From Flavobacteriaceae bacterium (GTDB taxonomy: Bacteria; Bacteroidota; Bacteroidia; Flavobacteriales; Flavobacteriaceae), in contig CANEXR010000038.1 of assembly GCA_947443815.1 (NCBI GenBank), positions 1 through 14,724 of the forward strand: 14,724 nucleotides of DNA. Reading direction: 5' to 3'. Both the position numbers and the translations under genes were made by a program. Of this stretch, positions 1-6,221 are shown piece after piece (position 1 is the first letter of the stretch; every line of letters starts with the position of its first letter). Below the pieces are notes generated by a model. The model saw nothing but the letters and a program-made list of their open reading frames with translations, was not told where the DNA came from and searched no databases.

Positions 1-228
1 GAAGAATATTTGAAGCAATTGATACTGTATGTCCATTTGAATCCGAAGCATCATTTAGATTTAAAATTTCAGGATTATAAGTATTCGTCATATCAAGCTT
101 TTATTTCAGATAAGGAAACAAAAATTGAGAGAGAAGAAGTTTTAAGATTGTTTGGAGGTGTACAAAATTTTATTTTTTGTCACAATCAAAAGAATGATTT
201 TCTAACTGAAAAACATACATTCGAGTAG
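1..228 (+). CDS. REP-associated tyrosine transposase (RAYT, Y1_Tnp family), C-terminal fragment cut by window edge
   Basis: The reading frame is open from base 1 to a TAG at 226-228, so only the C-terminal 75 codons are visible; a TTG at position 10 is internal, not a real start. The segment YVHLNP near the beginning, the KYSSY motif about 15 residues later, and the tail FGGVQNFIFCH are typical of the C-terminal half of RAYT/IS200-like transposases. In this family the Tyr of a Y-x-x-x-NP helix is usually the nucleophile, so Y10 of the visible frame is a candidate; the HUH metal site would lie upstream, outside the window. These enzymes act on single-stranded REP hairpins. A pair of inverted palindromes starts 12 nt after the stop, which strongly supports the call. 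Whether the gene is intact upstream cannot be seen. Confidence 0.85.
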   Translation, partial: EEYLKQLILYVHLNPKHHLDLKFQDYKYSSYQAFISDKETKIEREEVLRLFGGVQNFIFCHNQKNDFLTEKHTFE

Positions 229-240
229 CAGGGTTATTGT

Positions 241-267
241 CCTGCAAGGTTTTCAAAACCTTGTAGG
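241..267 (+). repeat. REP-like palindromic unit 1
   Basis: This 27-nt imperfect palindrome has arms CCTGCAAGGTTT and AAACCTTGTAGG around a 3-nt centre, TCA. Eleven of 12 arm pairs are Watson-Crick and the twelfth is a G-T wobble on this strand. It lies 12 nt after the RAYT stop codon and is repeated in inverted orientation at 298-324. Proximity to a RAYT gene and the paired inverted layout are hallmarks of REP/BIME elements. Confidence 0.85.
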
Positions 268-297
268 TATGCCTGAAAAGTTAGCTCAAAAGGAATG

Positions 298-324
298 CCT
301 ACAAGGTTTCCAAAACCTTGCAGG
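298..324 (-). repeat. REP-like palindromic unit 2, inverted copy of unit 1
   Basis: The reverse complement of this unit matches unit 1 at all 12 positions of both arms and differs only in the 3-nt centre (TGG instead of TCA). The asymmetric G-T position lets orientation be assigned: the two units face opposite ways, separated by 30 nt (268-297). The whole 241-324 segment can therefore form either two small hairpins or one long one, as in bacterial BIMEs. It ends 24 nt before the start codon of the next gene. Confidence 0.85.
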
Positions 325-348
325 AAAGCAAAAAAAAAGGAATAAAAA

Positions 349-729
349 ATGCTAAACAAAGGATTAAGGGACCAAGAAAGTATTCGGATTGACAACCTAC
401 TTAAAAAGTTGATATCATTGGTTTATGTGCCTAAGTTTTGGAATTTAGAAGACCTGTTGTACTTAGAAAATGAATTAAAAGACTTAGGAATGAACATCGA
501 AAGTCTTACTGAATTTAGTGAAGCCGAATTAATTATTCACTTGGAGCGCCTCCACTTTGACTGGAATCAGTTGGAGCAATTTGCTGATTTTTTAGTTAAA
601 AGTTCTAAGGAGAATGCGTTTGATTTTTCTGAAAAAGCAATTGCGATTTACAATTACATTCAGCAGGAAAGCAGGACATTTTCGTTTGAAATATTTAATA
701 AGTTAGCGGCTGTAAAAGCAAATTTATAA
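349..729 (+). CDS. Hypothetical protein, first gene of the hemF operon
   Basis: This is a 126-residue, mostly charged and probably all-helical soluble protein with no signal peptide or membrane segment. I do not recognise a family. Leucine-rich stretches such as DNLLKKLISLVY and LEDLLYLENELKDLG suggest amphipathic helices. The ATG at 349 follows an A-rich stretch containing AAGGAA. Its TAA at 727-729 directly abuts the ATG of the next gene, which in turn overlaps hemF, so the three are probably co-transcribed and translationally coupled. Composition matches its neighbours. Only 24 nt separate it from the REP hairpin, so its promoter must lie upstream of or inside the repeat region. It is clearly a real gene by context; its function is unknown. 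Confidence 0.75.
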   Translation: MLNKGLRDQESIRIDNLLKKLISLVYVPKFWNLEDLLYLENELKDLGMNIESLTEFSEAELIIHLERLHFDWNQLEQFADFLVKSSKENAFDFSEKAIAIYNYIQQESRTFSFEIFNKLAAVKANL

Positions 730-1023
730 ATGAGAATAACAATAAAAAATAAGATAAATGCTATTCCAATTTTTTTCAATGTAATTTGGTTAGTCTTTTT
801 ATGTTATATATTTTTTCATCAAGTGCCTGAATATCAAGATTACAAACCAGAAGGCGCTAGTACTCTTATTTTTGGAGCAATAGTAGTTTCTTTTTTCATT
901 TTTCCCATTTCATTGATTTATATTTTAATAGCCAATATTTACATTAAACATAAAATATATACAGATATGTATTATGTTTTTATTCCAATCATTTTTTTAT
1001 TTAGTATACTTTTCTTTAGATAA
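730..1023 (+). CDS. Small hypothetical membrane protein between unknown gene and hemF
   Basis: This 97-residue protein has three likely transmembrane helices: about residues 11-30 (IPIFFNVIWLVFLCYIFF), 43-72 (a long hydrophobic stretch, perhaps kinked) and 80-96 (YYVFIPIIFLFSILFF). A short polar loop of roughly residues 31-42 separates the first two. No catalytic motif is visible and I do not recognise the family. The ATG at 730 follows the upstream stop codon with no gap, and its own TAA shares its last base with the hemF ATG (TAATG at 1021-1025). This is strong evidence that it is a translated member of the hemF operon. A role linked to heme synthesis is only inferred from position. Confidence 0.7.
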   Translation: MRITIKNKINAIPIFFNVIWLVFLCYIFFHQVPEYQDYKPEGASTLIFGAIVVSFFIFPISLIYILIANIYIKHKIYTDMYYVFIPIIFLFSILFFR

Positions 1024-1925
1024 TGAAAAATAAATTTTACCAATACATACAAACCCTTCAAGATCAAATCTGTGCTGGACTGGAAACTGTTGATGGTCAA
1101 TCCCAATTCCGTGAAGACCTTTGGGAACGTCCGGAAGGTGGCGGTGGACGAACTCGTGTGATAGAAAACGGAGCTGTTTTCGAAAAAGGTGGCGTCAACA
1201 TTTCGGCAGTACACGGAAAATTACCCGAAGCCATGCAACAAATGTTCAACGTAGGCGAAGCTGATTTTTTTGCTTGTGGACTGAGTTTGGTTTTACATCC
1301 AAAAAATCCAATGACACCTACAGTTCATGCCAATTGGCGCTATTTTGAAATGTACGATGACAATGGAAATATAATTCAGCAATGGTTTGGCGGTGGACAA
1401 GATTTAACCCCGTATTATTTGTTTGAAGAAGATGCCATTCATTTTCATCAAACCTGTAAAACGGCTTGCGACAAACACAACCCTGATTTTTATCCAAAAT
1501 ACAAAAAACAATGTGACACTTATTTCTGGAATGCACATCGCCATGAAGCCCGAGGAATTGGTGGGTTGTTTTTCGATTATTGCAAAGCAAATGAGGAAAT
1601 GTCAATGCAAGATTGGTTCAACTTTGTAAGCGAAGTCGGAAATAGTTTCCTGCAAGCTTATGTGCCAATTGTAGAAAAAAGAAAAAACATAGCTTTTACA
1701 CCAGAACAAAGAACCTGGCAGGAAATCCGTCGAGGGCGTTATGTAGAGTTCAATTTAGTTCACGACAAAGGCACCTTGTTTGGTCTAAAAACCAACGGAA
1801 GAATCGAAAGTATCCTAATGAGTTTACCACCACACGTGCAATGGGTGTACGATCATCATGCGGAAACAGGAAGCGAAGAAGAAAAGCTAGTAAATGTATT
1901 AGAAAATCCAAGAAATTGGGTTTAG
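1023..1925 (+). CDS. hemF: Oxygen-dependent coproporphyrinogen III oxidase
   Basis: HemF oxidatively decarboxylates the two propionates on rings A and B of coproporphyrinogen III to vinyl groups, giving protoporphyrinogen IX with O2 as oxidant, in the cytoplasm. The 300-residue length is normal for the family. Signature blocks are present in order: FEKGGVNISAVHGKLP (53-68), LHPKNP (91-96), HANWRYFEMY (102-111), WFGGGQDLTPYY (121-132), RGIGGLFFDY (177-186), RRGRYVEFNLVHDKGT (236-251) and the final SLPPHVQWVYDH (267-278). The conserved histidines H92, H102, H142 and H172 are visible. The start overlaps the previous stop (TAATG), and hemB follows 65 nt downstream. Use of HemF implies growth with oxygen. 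Identification is secure. Confidence 0.97.
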   Translation: MKNKFYQYIQTLQDQICAGLETVDGQSQFREDLWERPEGGGGRTRVIENGAVFEKGGVNISAVHGKLPEAMQQMFNVGEADFFACGLSLVLHPKNPMTPTVHANWRYFEMYDDNGNIIQQWFGGGQDLTPYYLFEEDAIHFHQTCKTACDKHNPDFYPKYKKQCDTYFWNAHRHEARGIGGLFFDYCKANEEMSMQDWFNFVSEVGNSFLQAYVPIVEKRKNIAFTPEQRTWQEIRRGRYVEFNLVHDKGTLFGLKTNGRIESILMSLPPHVQWVYDHHAETGSEEEKLVNVLENPRNWV

Positions 1926-1947
1926 ATTTATTTGAATTTTAAATGGG

Positions 1948-1982
1948 TTTAACTTTAAACTTTTAAACCTGAACCTTTAAAC
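1948..1982 (+). repeat. Short TTTAAAC repeats in hemF-hemB spacer
   Basis: The 65-nt spacer contains TTTAAAC at 1954, 1962 and 1976 plus the near copy TTTAAC at 1948, so starts are roughly 6-8 nt or twice 7 nt apart. The tract is low in complexity, pyrimidine-biased on this strand, and ends 8 nt before the hemB start codon. Similar short AAC/TTT tracts occur upstream of many flavobacterial genes from memory; I cannot assign a function. Confidence 0.45.
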
Positions 1983-1990
1983 AAAAATAT

Positions 1991-2986
1991 ATGTTCCCAT
2001 TACACAGAGGCAGAAGATTAAGAACCAACGAATCCATCCGAAGTTTAGTTCGTGAAACCAGTTTAAGTCCATCGGATTTTATGTTTCCCATGTTTATTGC
2101 CGAAGGCGAAAACATACAAGTGGAAATTGCATCCATGCCAGGAATATTTCGTCGTTCCATCGATTTAACCGTAAAAGAAATCAAAGAACTATTTGATTTA
2201 GGCATTCGTGCCGTTAATATTTATGTAAAAGTCAGCGAAAATTTAAAAGACAATACCGGAAAAGAAGCTTGGAATCCCAACGGGTTAATGCAAAACGCCA
2301 TTCGGTCCATCAAAGCCGCCTGCCCCGAAATGATAGTAATGCCCGATGTGGCTTTAGACCCCTATTCCATTTATGGACATGACGGAATCATTGAAAATGG
2401 CGATGTCGCTAACGATGCAACCAATGAAGCCTTAGTGAAAATGGCCGTTTCTCACGCACAAGCTGGTGCCGATTTTGTAGCACCTTCTGATATGATGGAC
2501 GGACGCGTATTGCGTTTGCGACAAGGTTTGGATGCTGCCGGTTTTCAACATGTAGGGATTATGAGTTATTCCGCCAAATACGCTTCCGCATTTTACGGGC
2601 CATTTCGCGATGCCTTGGACAGCGCACCACGAGAGGCAGAAGTCGAAGTTCCAAAAGACAAAAAAACCTATCAAATGGATTATGCCAACCGCATCGAAGC
2701 CATCAAAGAAGCCTTATGGGACGTAGAAGAAGGTGCCGATATGGTCATGGTAAAACCCGGAATTGCCTATTTAGACATCGTTCGCGAAATCAAAAATGCC
2801 GTGAATGTTCCCGTAACCGTTTTCCATGTTTCGGGTGAATATGCCATGATAAAAGCCGCAGCCGAAAAGGGTTGGCTCGACCATGACAAAATTATGATGG
2901 AACAATTAATGTGTATCAAACGCGCAGGAGCCAGTTTAATTTCAACCTATTTTGCCAAAGAAGCCGCCATCCTTTTAAAAAAATAA
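1991..2986 (+). CDS. hemB: 5-aminolevulinate dehydratase (porphobilinogen synthase), non-zinc-cysteine type
   Basis: HemB condenses two molecules of 5-aminolevulinate to porphobilinogen, the first common step of tetrapyrrole synthesis; it is a cytoplasmic octamer in known members. The 331-residue length is standard. The two active-site lysines are in their usual contexts, SAKYAS (K196) and MVKPG (K255, the Schiff-base residue). PSDMMDGRV lies at 165-173. In the metal-binding segment MPDVALDPYSIYGHDG (117-132), the three cysteines of zinc enzymes are replaced by A121, D123 and D131, as in Mg/K-dependent HemB such as that of Pseudomonas. The start MFPLHRGRRLR matches the family N-terminus. It lies 65 nt behind hemF in the same direction, so it is probably in the same operon or driven by a weak promoter in the spacer. 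Confidence 0.97.
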   Translation: MFPLHRGRRLRTNESIRSLVRETSLSPSDFMFPMFIAEGENIQVEIASMPGIFRRSIDLTVKEIKELFDLGIRAVNIYVKVSENLKDNTGKEAWNPNGLMQNAIRSIKAACPEMIVMPDVALDPYSIYGHDGIIENGDVANDATNEALVKMAVSHAQAGADFVAPSDMMDGRVLRLRQGLDAAGFQHVGIMSYSAKYASAFYGPFRDALDSAPREAEVEVPKDKKTYQMDYANRIEAIKEALWDVEEGADMVMVKPGIAYLDIVREIKNAVNVPVTVFHVSGEYAMIKAAAEKGWLDHDKIMMEQLMCIKRAGASLISTYFAKEAAILLKK

Positions 2987-3011
2987 TACACCATCTCCTT
3001 TATTTTTTCTT

Positions 3012-3090
3012 GGAGCTATTTCCTGCTATCCGCTATATCTTCCTGTGTCTAAAGAAGCCACAGGAAGGATGCCGCTACTATCAGGGCTAA
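3012..3090 (+). repeat. Structured intergenic element after hemB, likely dispersed flavobacterial repeat
   Basis: This stretch is more GC-rich than its surroundings. It contains a perfect 9-bp stem, CTTCCTGTG (3039-3047) with CACAGGAAG (3059-3067), around an 11-nt loop. The flanks GGAGCTATTTCCTGCTATCC on the left and GATGCCGCTACTATCAGGGC on the right look non-random. From memory, very similar flanks with a variable central hairpin recur in intergenic regions of many Flavobacterium genomes; this recollection is not verified here. No good ORF or T-tract follows, so a simple terminator is unlikely to be its only role, although it sits at the 3' side of hemB. Confidence 0.55.
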
Positions 3091-3195
3091 AAATCATCTG
3101 CACAAACAAGTGTTTTTTTACATCCATTACTTTCATTTCTTTGCAAAGTTTTGTTTTCTACATGAACTTGTAGTTAATTTTTTTACTTTTATAAA

Positions 3196-3666
3196 ATGGA
3201 AACAGCCTACATCAAAACACCATTGGGAATTGCCACAATAAACGGTGATGCAAACGGAATTTCAATAATTTCAGTTGCCGATGAAGGAATTGTTTCCGCA
3301 GAAATTCCATCCGTTTTACAAAACGCTGTTACACAACTTAACGAATATTTCGAAGGAAAAAGAACGCATTTTGATTGTAAACTCAATCCCAAAGGAACCG
3401 AATTTCAGCAAAAAGTATGGAAAGCATTATTGGAAATTCCGTACGGAAAAACCAGAACCTATTTAGAACAATCCAAAATTTTAGGAGATGTAAAAGCCAT
3501 TCGCGCCGTAGCATCTGCCAATGGAAAAAACCCACTTTGGATTGTAATTCCCTGCCACAGAGTCATCGGCACCGATGGTTCACTCACAGGATATGCAGGC
3601 GGTTTATGGCGTAAAAAATGGTTGCTAGAACTCGAAAACCCAACTACTCAGCAGAGTTTGTTCTAA
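3196..3666 (+). CDS. ogt: Methylated-DNA--protein-cysteine S-methyltransferase (O6-alkylguanine transferase)
   Basis: This suicide repair protein moves the alkyl group from O6-alkylguanine or O4-alkylthymine in DNA to its own cysteine. The 156 residues match the Ogt/MGMT core: a short N-terminal fold (1-65), then the DNA-binding domain with FQQKVWKALLEIPYGKTRTY (70-89), the helix-turn-helix part AIRAVASANGKNPL (101-114), and the acceptor motif IPCHRVIG (118-125) with C120 as acceptor. YAGGLWRKKWLL (133-144) completes the signature. There is no AdaA domain, so it is a repair enzyme, not an Ada-type regulator. The C-terminal five residues, QQSLF, resemble the beta-clamp-binding pentapeptide QL(S/D)LF. 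It appears to be a single gene, with spacers of 209 nt upstream and 94 nt downstream. Confidence 0.95.
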   Translation: METAYIKTPLGIATINGDANGISIISVADEGIVSAEIPSVLQNAVTQLNEYFEGKRTHFDCKLNPKGTEFQQKVWKALLEIPYGKTRTYLEQSKILGDVKAIRAVASANGKNPLWIVIPCHRVIGTDGSLTGYAGGLWRKKWLLELENPTTQQSLF

Positions 3667-3760
3667 AAAATTTATGAAATTTGCAAGAATTTTTTTATAT
3701 TCGTATGCCGTTGCTTAAGCGACTTATTAGAAAAGCGATTTTAGCAAAAAACGACTTGTT

Positions 3761-4474
3761 ATGATAGAAAAAATCAACCTCAATACTATTCTATTCCTAG
3801 ATATTGAAACCGTCCCCGAAGTAGCAGATTTCAACACTTTAGACTCCGAAATGAAAGACCTTTGGGAACACAAAACCCAATACCAACGCAAAGACGAATA
3901 CACACCTGAAGATTTTTATGACCGTGCTGGAATTTGGGCTGAATTTGGAAAAATTGTTTGTATTTCAGTAGGGTATTTTACCATCAAAGGCGACATTCGG
4001 AATTTTAGAGTAACCTCTTTTTTTGGAGAAGAAAAGAAAATATTACTCGATTTTAATAATTTGCTGAACAATCATTTCAACCAACCTCAGCATGTTCTGT
4101 GTGGACACAATGCCAAGGAATTTGATATTCCATTCCTTGCTCGCCGTATGATTATCAACCAAATTGCTATTCCAAACAAACTCAATTTATTTGGGAAAAA
4201 ACCTTGGGAAATCCCTCATTTAGACACCTTAGAATTATGGAAATTTGGCGATTACAAGCATTTTACTTCTCTGAAATTAATGTGTAAAGTCCTCGGAATC
4301 CCTTCCCCAAAAGGCGATATTGATGGTAGCCAAGTTGGACATGTTTTTTATGTAGACAAAGACATTGACCGCATTGTAACCTATTGCGAAAAAGATACTA
4401 TTGCCGTAGCGCAAATTTTCCTTCGCTTGCGTAGAGAAGATTTGTTGATTGAGGAGGAGATTATTCATATTTAG
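3761..4474 (+). CDS. Predicted 3'-5' exonuclease of the PolB-like DEDDy family
   Basis: This 237-residue protein has the three exonuclease motifs of DEDDy nucleases. Exo I is FLDIETVP, with D14 and E16; Exo II is CGHNAKEFDIPFLARRM, with N117 and D122; Exo III is YCEKDTIAVAQIFLRL, with Y208 and D212. The order and spacing fit the stand-alone family related to the proofreading domain of DNA polymerase B (Pfam DNA_pol_B_exo2 type). It is expected to remove nucleotides from 3' ends of DNA or RNA with two metal ions. No polymerase domain follows, so it would act in trans. It lies downstream of the alkyltransferase on the same strand; a shared DNA-repair role is possible but unproven. The ATG at 3761 gives a family-like N-terminus. 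Confidence 0.9.
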   Translation: MIEKINLNTILFLDIETVPEVADFNTLDSEMKDLWEHKTQYQRKDEYTPEDFYDRAGIWAEFGKIVCISVGYFTIKGDIRNFRVTSFFGEEKKILLDFNNLLNNHFNQPQHVLCGHNAKEFDIPFLARRMIINQIAIPNKLNLFGKKPWEIPHLDTLELWKFGDYKHFTSLKLMCKVLGIPSPKGDIDGSQVGHVFYVDKDIDRIVTYCEKDTIAVAQIFLRLRREDLLIEEEIIHI

Positions 4475-4602
4475 TTTTTCAAATACAAATTCTGCAAGAA
4501 GAAGAAAACACTAATTTCGAAGAATTAATTCATATCATTTGTGATCTATTCTTCATGGTGAACTTTACAGTTAAATATTTACATTTACAAAAATTATAAA
4601 TT

Positions 4603-6042
4603 ATGGTATTGAGTAGATTTTGGCTAACTATTTTTATTGCTTCAATAGTATTTGTAGTCATCAGTTTGTTTTCGGGAAATAGTTACACCATTGATTATAT
4701 TTTGAATGGTAAAAAAGACGATCCCATTTTACTAACCGAAAAATACATCGAGCAAGTTCCCGCTTTTATAAAAGATAGCATCAAGAAAGCACCCGACCAA
4801 ACAATGATTATCAACCGAGATACCATCAATGCTGATACAACTTATGTGTTTAAGAATAAAGTAGTTAAAATTTACAGTGGTGTTCAAAAATCGGATGGCT
4901 TATTACCCACTTGTAAAAACACATTATTGGATTTAATTTTACCACTTATTGCCTATTTGGCCTTTTTCTGTGGATTGATGGAACTTTTAATCCTTTCTGG
5001 CGCTACCGAAAAACTAGCAAAAGTATTGAGTCCAGTATTCGTAAAAGTGTTTCCAAGTATTCCCAAAAATCATCCTTCTATTTCTTATATGACTTTAAAT
5101 TTTGCTGCTAATTTCTTGGGATTGGATTCTGCCGCAACCCCATTTGGACTAAAAGCGATGGAAAGTTTACAAGAAATAAACCCCGAAAAAGACAAGGCGA
5201 GTGATGCCCAAATTATGTTCATGTGCTTGCATGCCTCTGGACTTACATTAATTGCAACCTCCATCATTGGTTACCGTGCTGCTGCCAATGCTACTAATCC
5301 AGCCGATGTGATGTTGCCTTGTATCATCACCTCTTTTATTGGAACAATTGCTGCGTTTTTAATTGTTGGAATTAAACAAAAAATCAATTTTAAAAGTGCC
5401 TCTTTGGTCATCGGTCTACTAACGTTAATAGCAGCAATTATTGGTTTGCTATTATATGTAAACCATTTGGATTTAATTGGCAAAAATTATTTCACATCCA
5501 ATCTTTCAGCCTTAATTTTAGTTGGAATTATTGCTTTTACTTTAATCTTATCCTTTGTTAAAGAAAAGAAATTTACAGCAGCCAATACAACTGTTTATGA
5601 AACCTTTGTGGTAGGTGCCAATAATGGTATTAAAACGGGAGTTACCATTTTCCCTTATGTTTTGGGAATGTTAGTCGCTATTTCTTTATTTAGAAACAGT
5701 GGTTTGTTTGAAATTATTAGCGAATGGATTGCTTTTGGTTTTTCAAATTTGGGCGTAAGCAAAGAAATCACAGATGCTCTGCCCGTAGCATTGCTTAGAC
5801 CATTTAGTTCTGCAGGCTCAAGAGGATTTTTAATTGATTCGATGAATACTTTTGGTGCTGACTCCTTAACGGGAAGATTAAGCAGCATTTTTCAATGCAG
5901 TGCCGAAAGCACATTTTATGTGATTGCGGTTTACTTTGGTTCTGTTAATATAAAAAATACGCGCTACGCTTTAGGAACGATGCTCGTAGTTGATTTTATT
6001 TGTGTGATTACGGCTATTTTGGTGGCGAGTTGGTTTTTTTAG
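4603..6042 (+). CDS. Fused SpmA-SpmB nucleoside-recognition (Gate) domain membrane protein
   Basis: This 479-residue polytopic membrane protein carries both halves of the spore maturation proteins in one chain. A signal-anchor-like helix at 7-24 is followed by a polar segment of about 80 residues (25-105). The SpmA-like Gate domain (about 106-285) contains MTLNFAANFLGLDSAATPFG (163-182). After a linker helix region, the SpmB-like part (about 335-479) contains GVTIFPYVLGMLVAISLFRN (346-365), LLRPFSSAGSRGF (397-409) and FQCSAESTFYVIAVYFGSV (430-448). In Bacillus, SpmA and SpmB act in spore-core dehydration. The host here is a non-sporulating lineage, where the fused form is common, so the name is a homology label only and the transported or sensed molecule is unknown. 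The 128-nt upstream spacer suggests its own promoter. Confidence 0.92.
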   Translation: MVLSRFWLTIFIASIVFVVISLFSGNSYTIDYILNGKKDDPILLTEKYIEQVPAFIKDSIKKAPDQTMIINRDTINADTTYVFKNKVVKIYSGVQKSDGLLPTCKNTLLDLILPLIAYLAFFCGLMELLILSGATEKLAKVLSPVFVKVFPSIPKNHPSISYMTLNFAANFLGLDSAATPFGLKAMESLQEINPEKDKASDAQIMFMCLHASGLTLIATSIIGYRAAANATNPADVMLPCIITSFIGTIAAFLIVGIKQKINFKSASLVIGLLTLIAAIIGLLLYVNHLDLIGKNYFTSNLSALILVGIIAFTLILSFVKEKKFTAANTTVYETFVVGANNGIKTGVTIFPYVLGMLVAISLFRNSGLFEIISEWIAFGFSNLGVSKEITDALPVALLRPFSSAGSRGFLIDSMNTFGADSLTGRLSSIFQCSAESTFYVIAVYFGSVNIKNTRYALGTMLVVDFICVITAILVASWFF

Positions 6043-6075
6043 AATCAAATTCTAACAAAAAATAGTTAATGTACA

Positions 6076-6104
6076 ACTGCTTTAATTCGTTGTTTTAGAG
6101 CAGT
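6076..6104 (+). other. Hairpin downstream of spmAB-like gene
   Basis: ACTGCTTTAA (6076-6085) pairs with TTAGAGCAGT (6095-6104) over 10 pairs, one of them a T-G wobble, around a 9-nt loop. It begins 33 nt after the stop codon of the Gate-domain gene. It is followed by A residues, not a T-tract, so it is not a canonical intrinsic terminator for the + strand. It could stabilise the 3' end of the transcript. Confidence 0.4.
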
Positions 6105-6185
6105 AAAAATGTTTGGATAAAATATAGGAATACAATCTTTTAGACAATCCAAACCTTTCAATTTATAACAATTCTAAGACATAAG

Positions 6186-6199
6186 TTGATATAAATCAG
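6186..6199. promoter_or_regulatory. CRP/FNR-like dyad upstream of fumarase
   Basis: TTGATATAAATCAG matches the FNR consensus TTGAT-N4-ATCAA at 9 of 10 defined positions. Its centre at about 6192.5 lies roughly 42-43 nt upstream of the transcription start expected from the -7 box at 6222-6229, close to the -41.5 position of class II CRP/FNR activators. No good -33 element is seen, which fits activator dependence. This is a motif call by eye; no regulator gene is in the window. Confidence 0.4.
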
Positions 6200-6221
6200 T
6201 TATGATTATTGGAACAATTCT

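Noticed and set aside
10..12. TTG as the start of a complete small protein of 72 residues
   Set aside because: The frame is open to base 1 and the sequence matches the C-terminal part of a transposase, so the gene begins outside the window.
4580..4587. TACATTTA as the promoter of the Gate-domain gene
   Set aside because: It mismatches the -7 consensus at the last base and no TTG lies 17-23 nt upstream, so the support is too weak.
4603..6042. Evidence for sporulation
   Set aside because: Only SpmA/SpmB homology is present; fused homologues are common in non-sporulating Bacteroidetes and no other sporulation gene is in the window.
6076..6104. Intrinsic terminator for the Gate-domain gene
   Set aside because: The stem is followed by A residues, not T, on the coding strand, so only a generic hairpin is reported.
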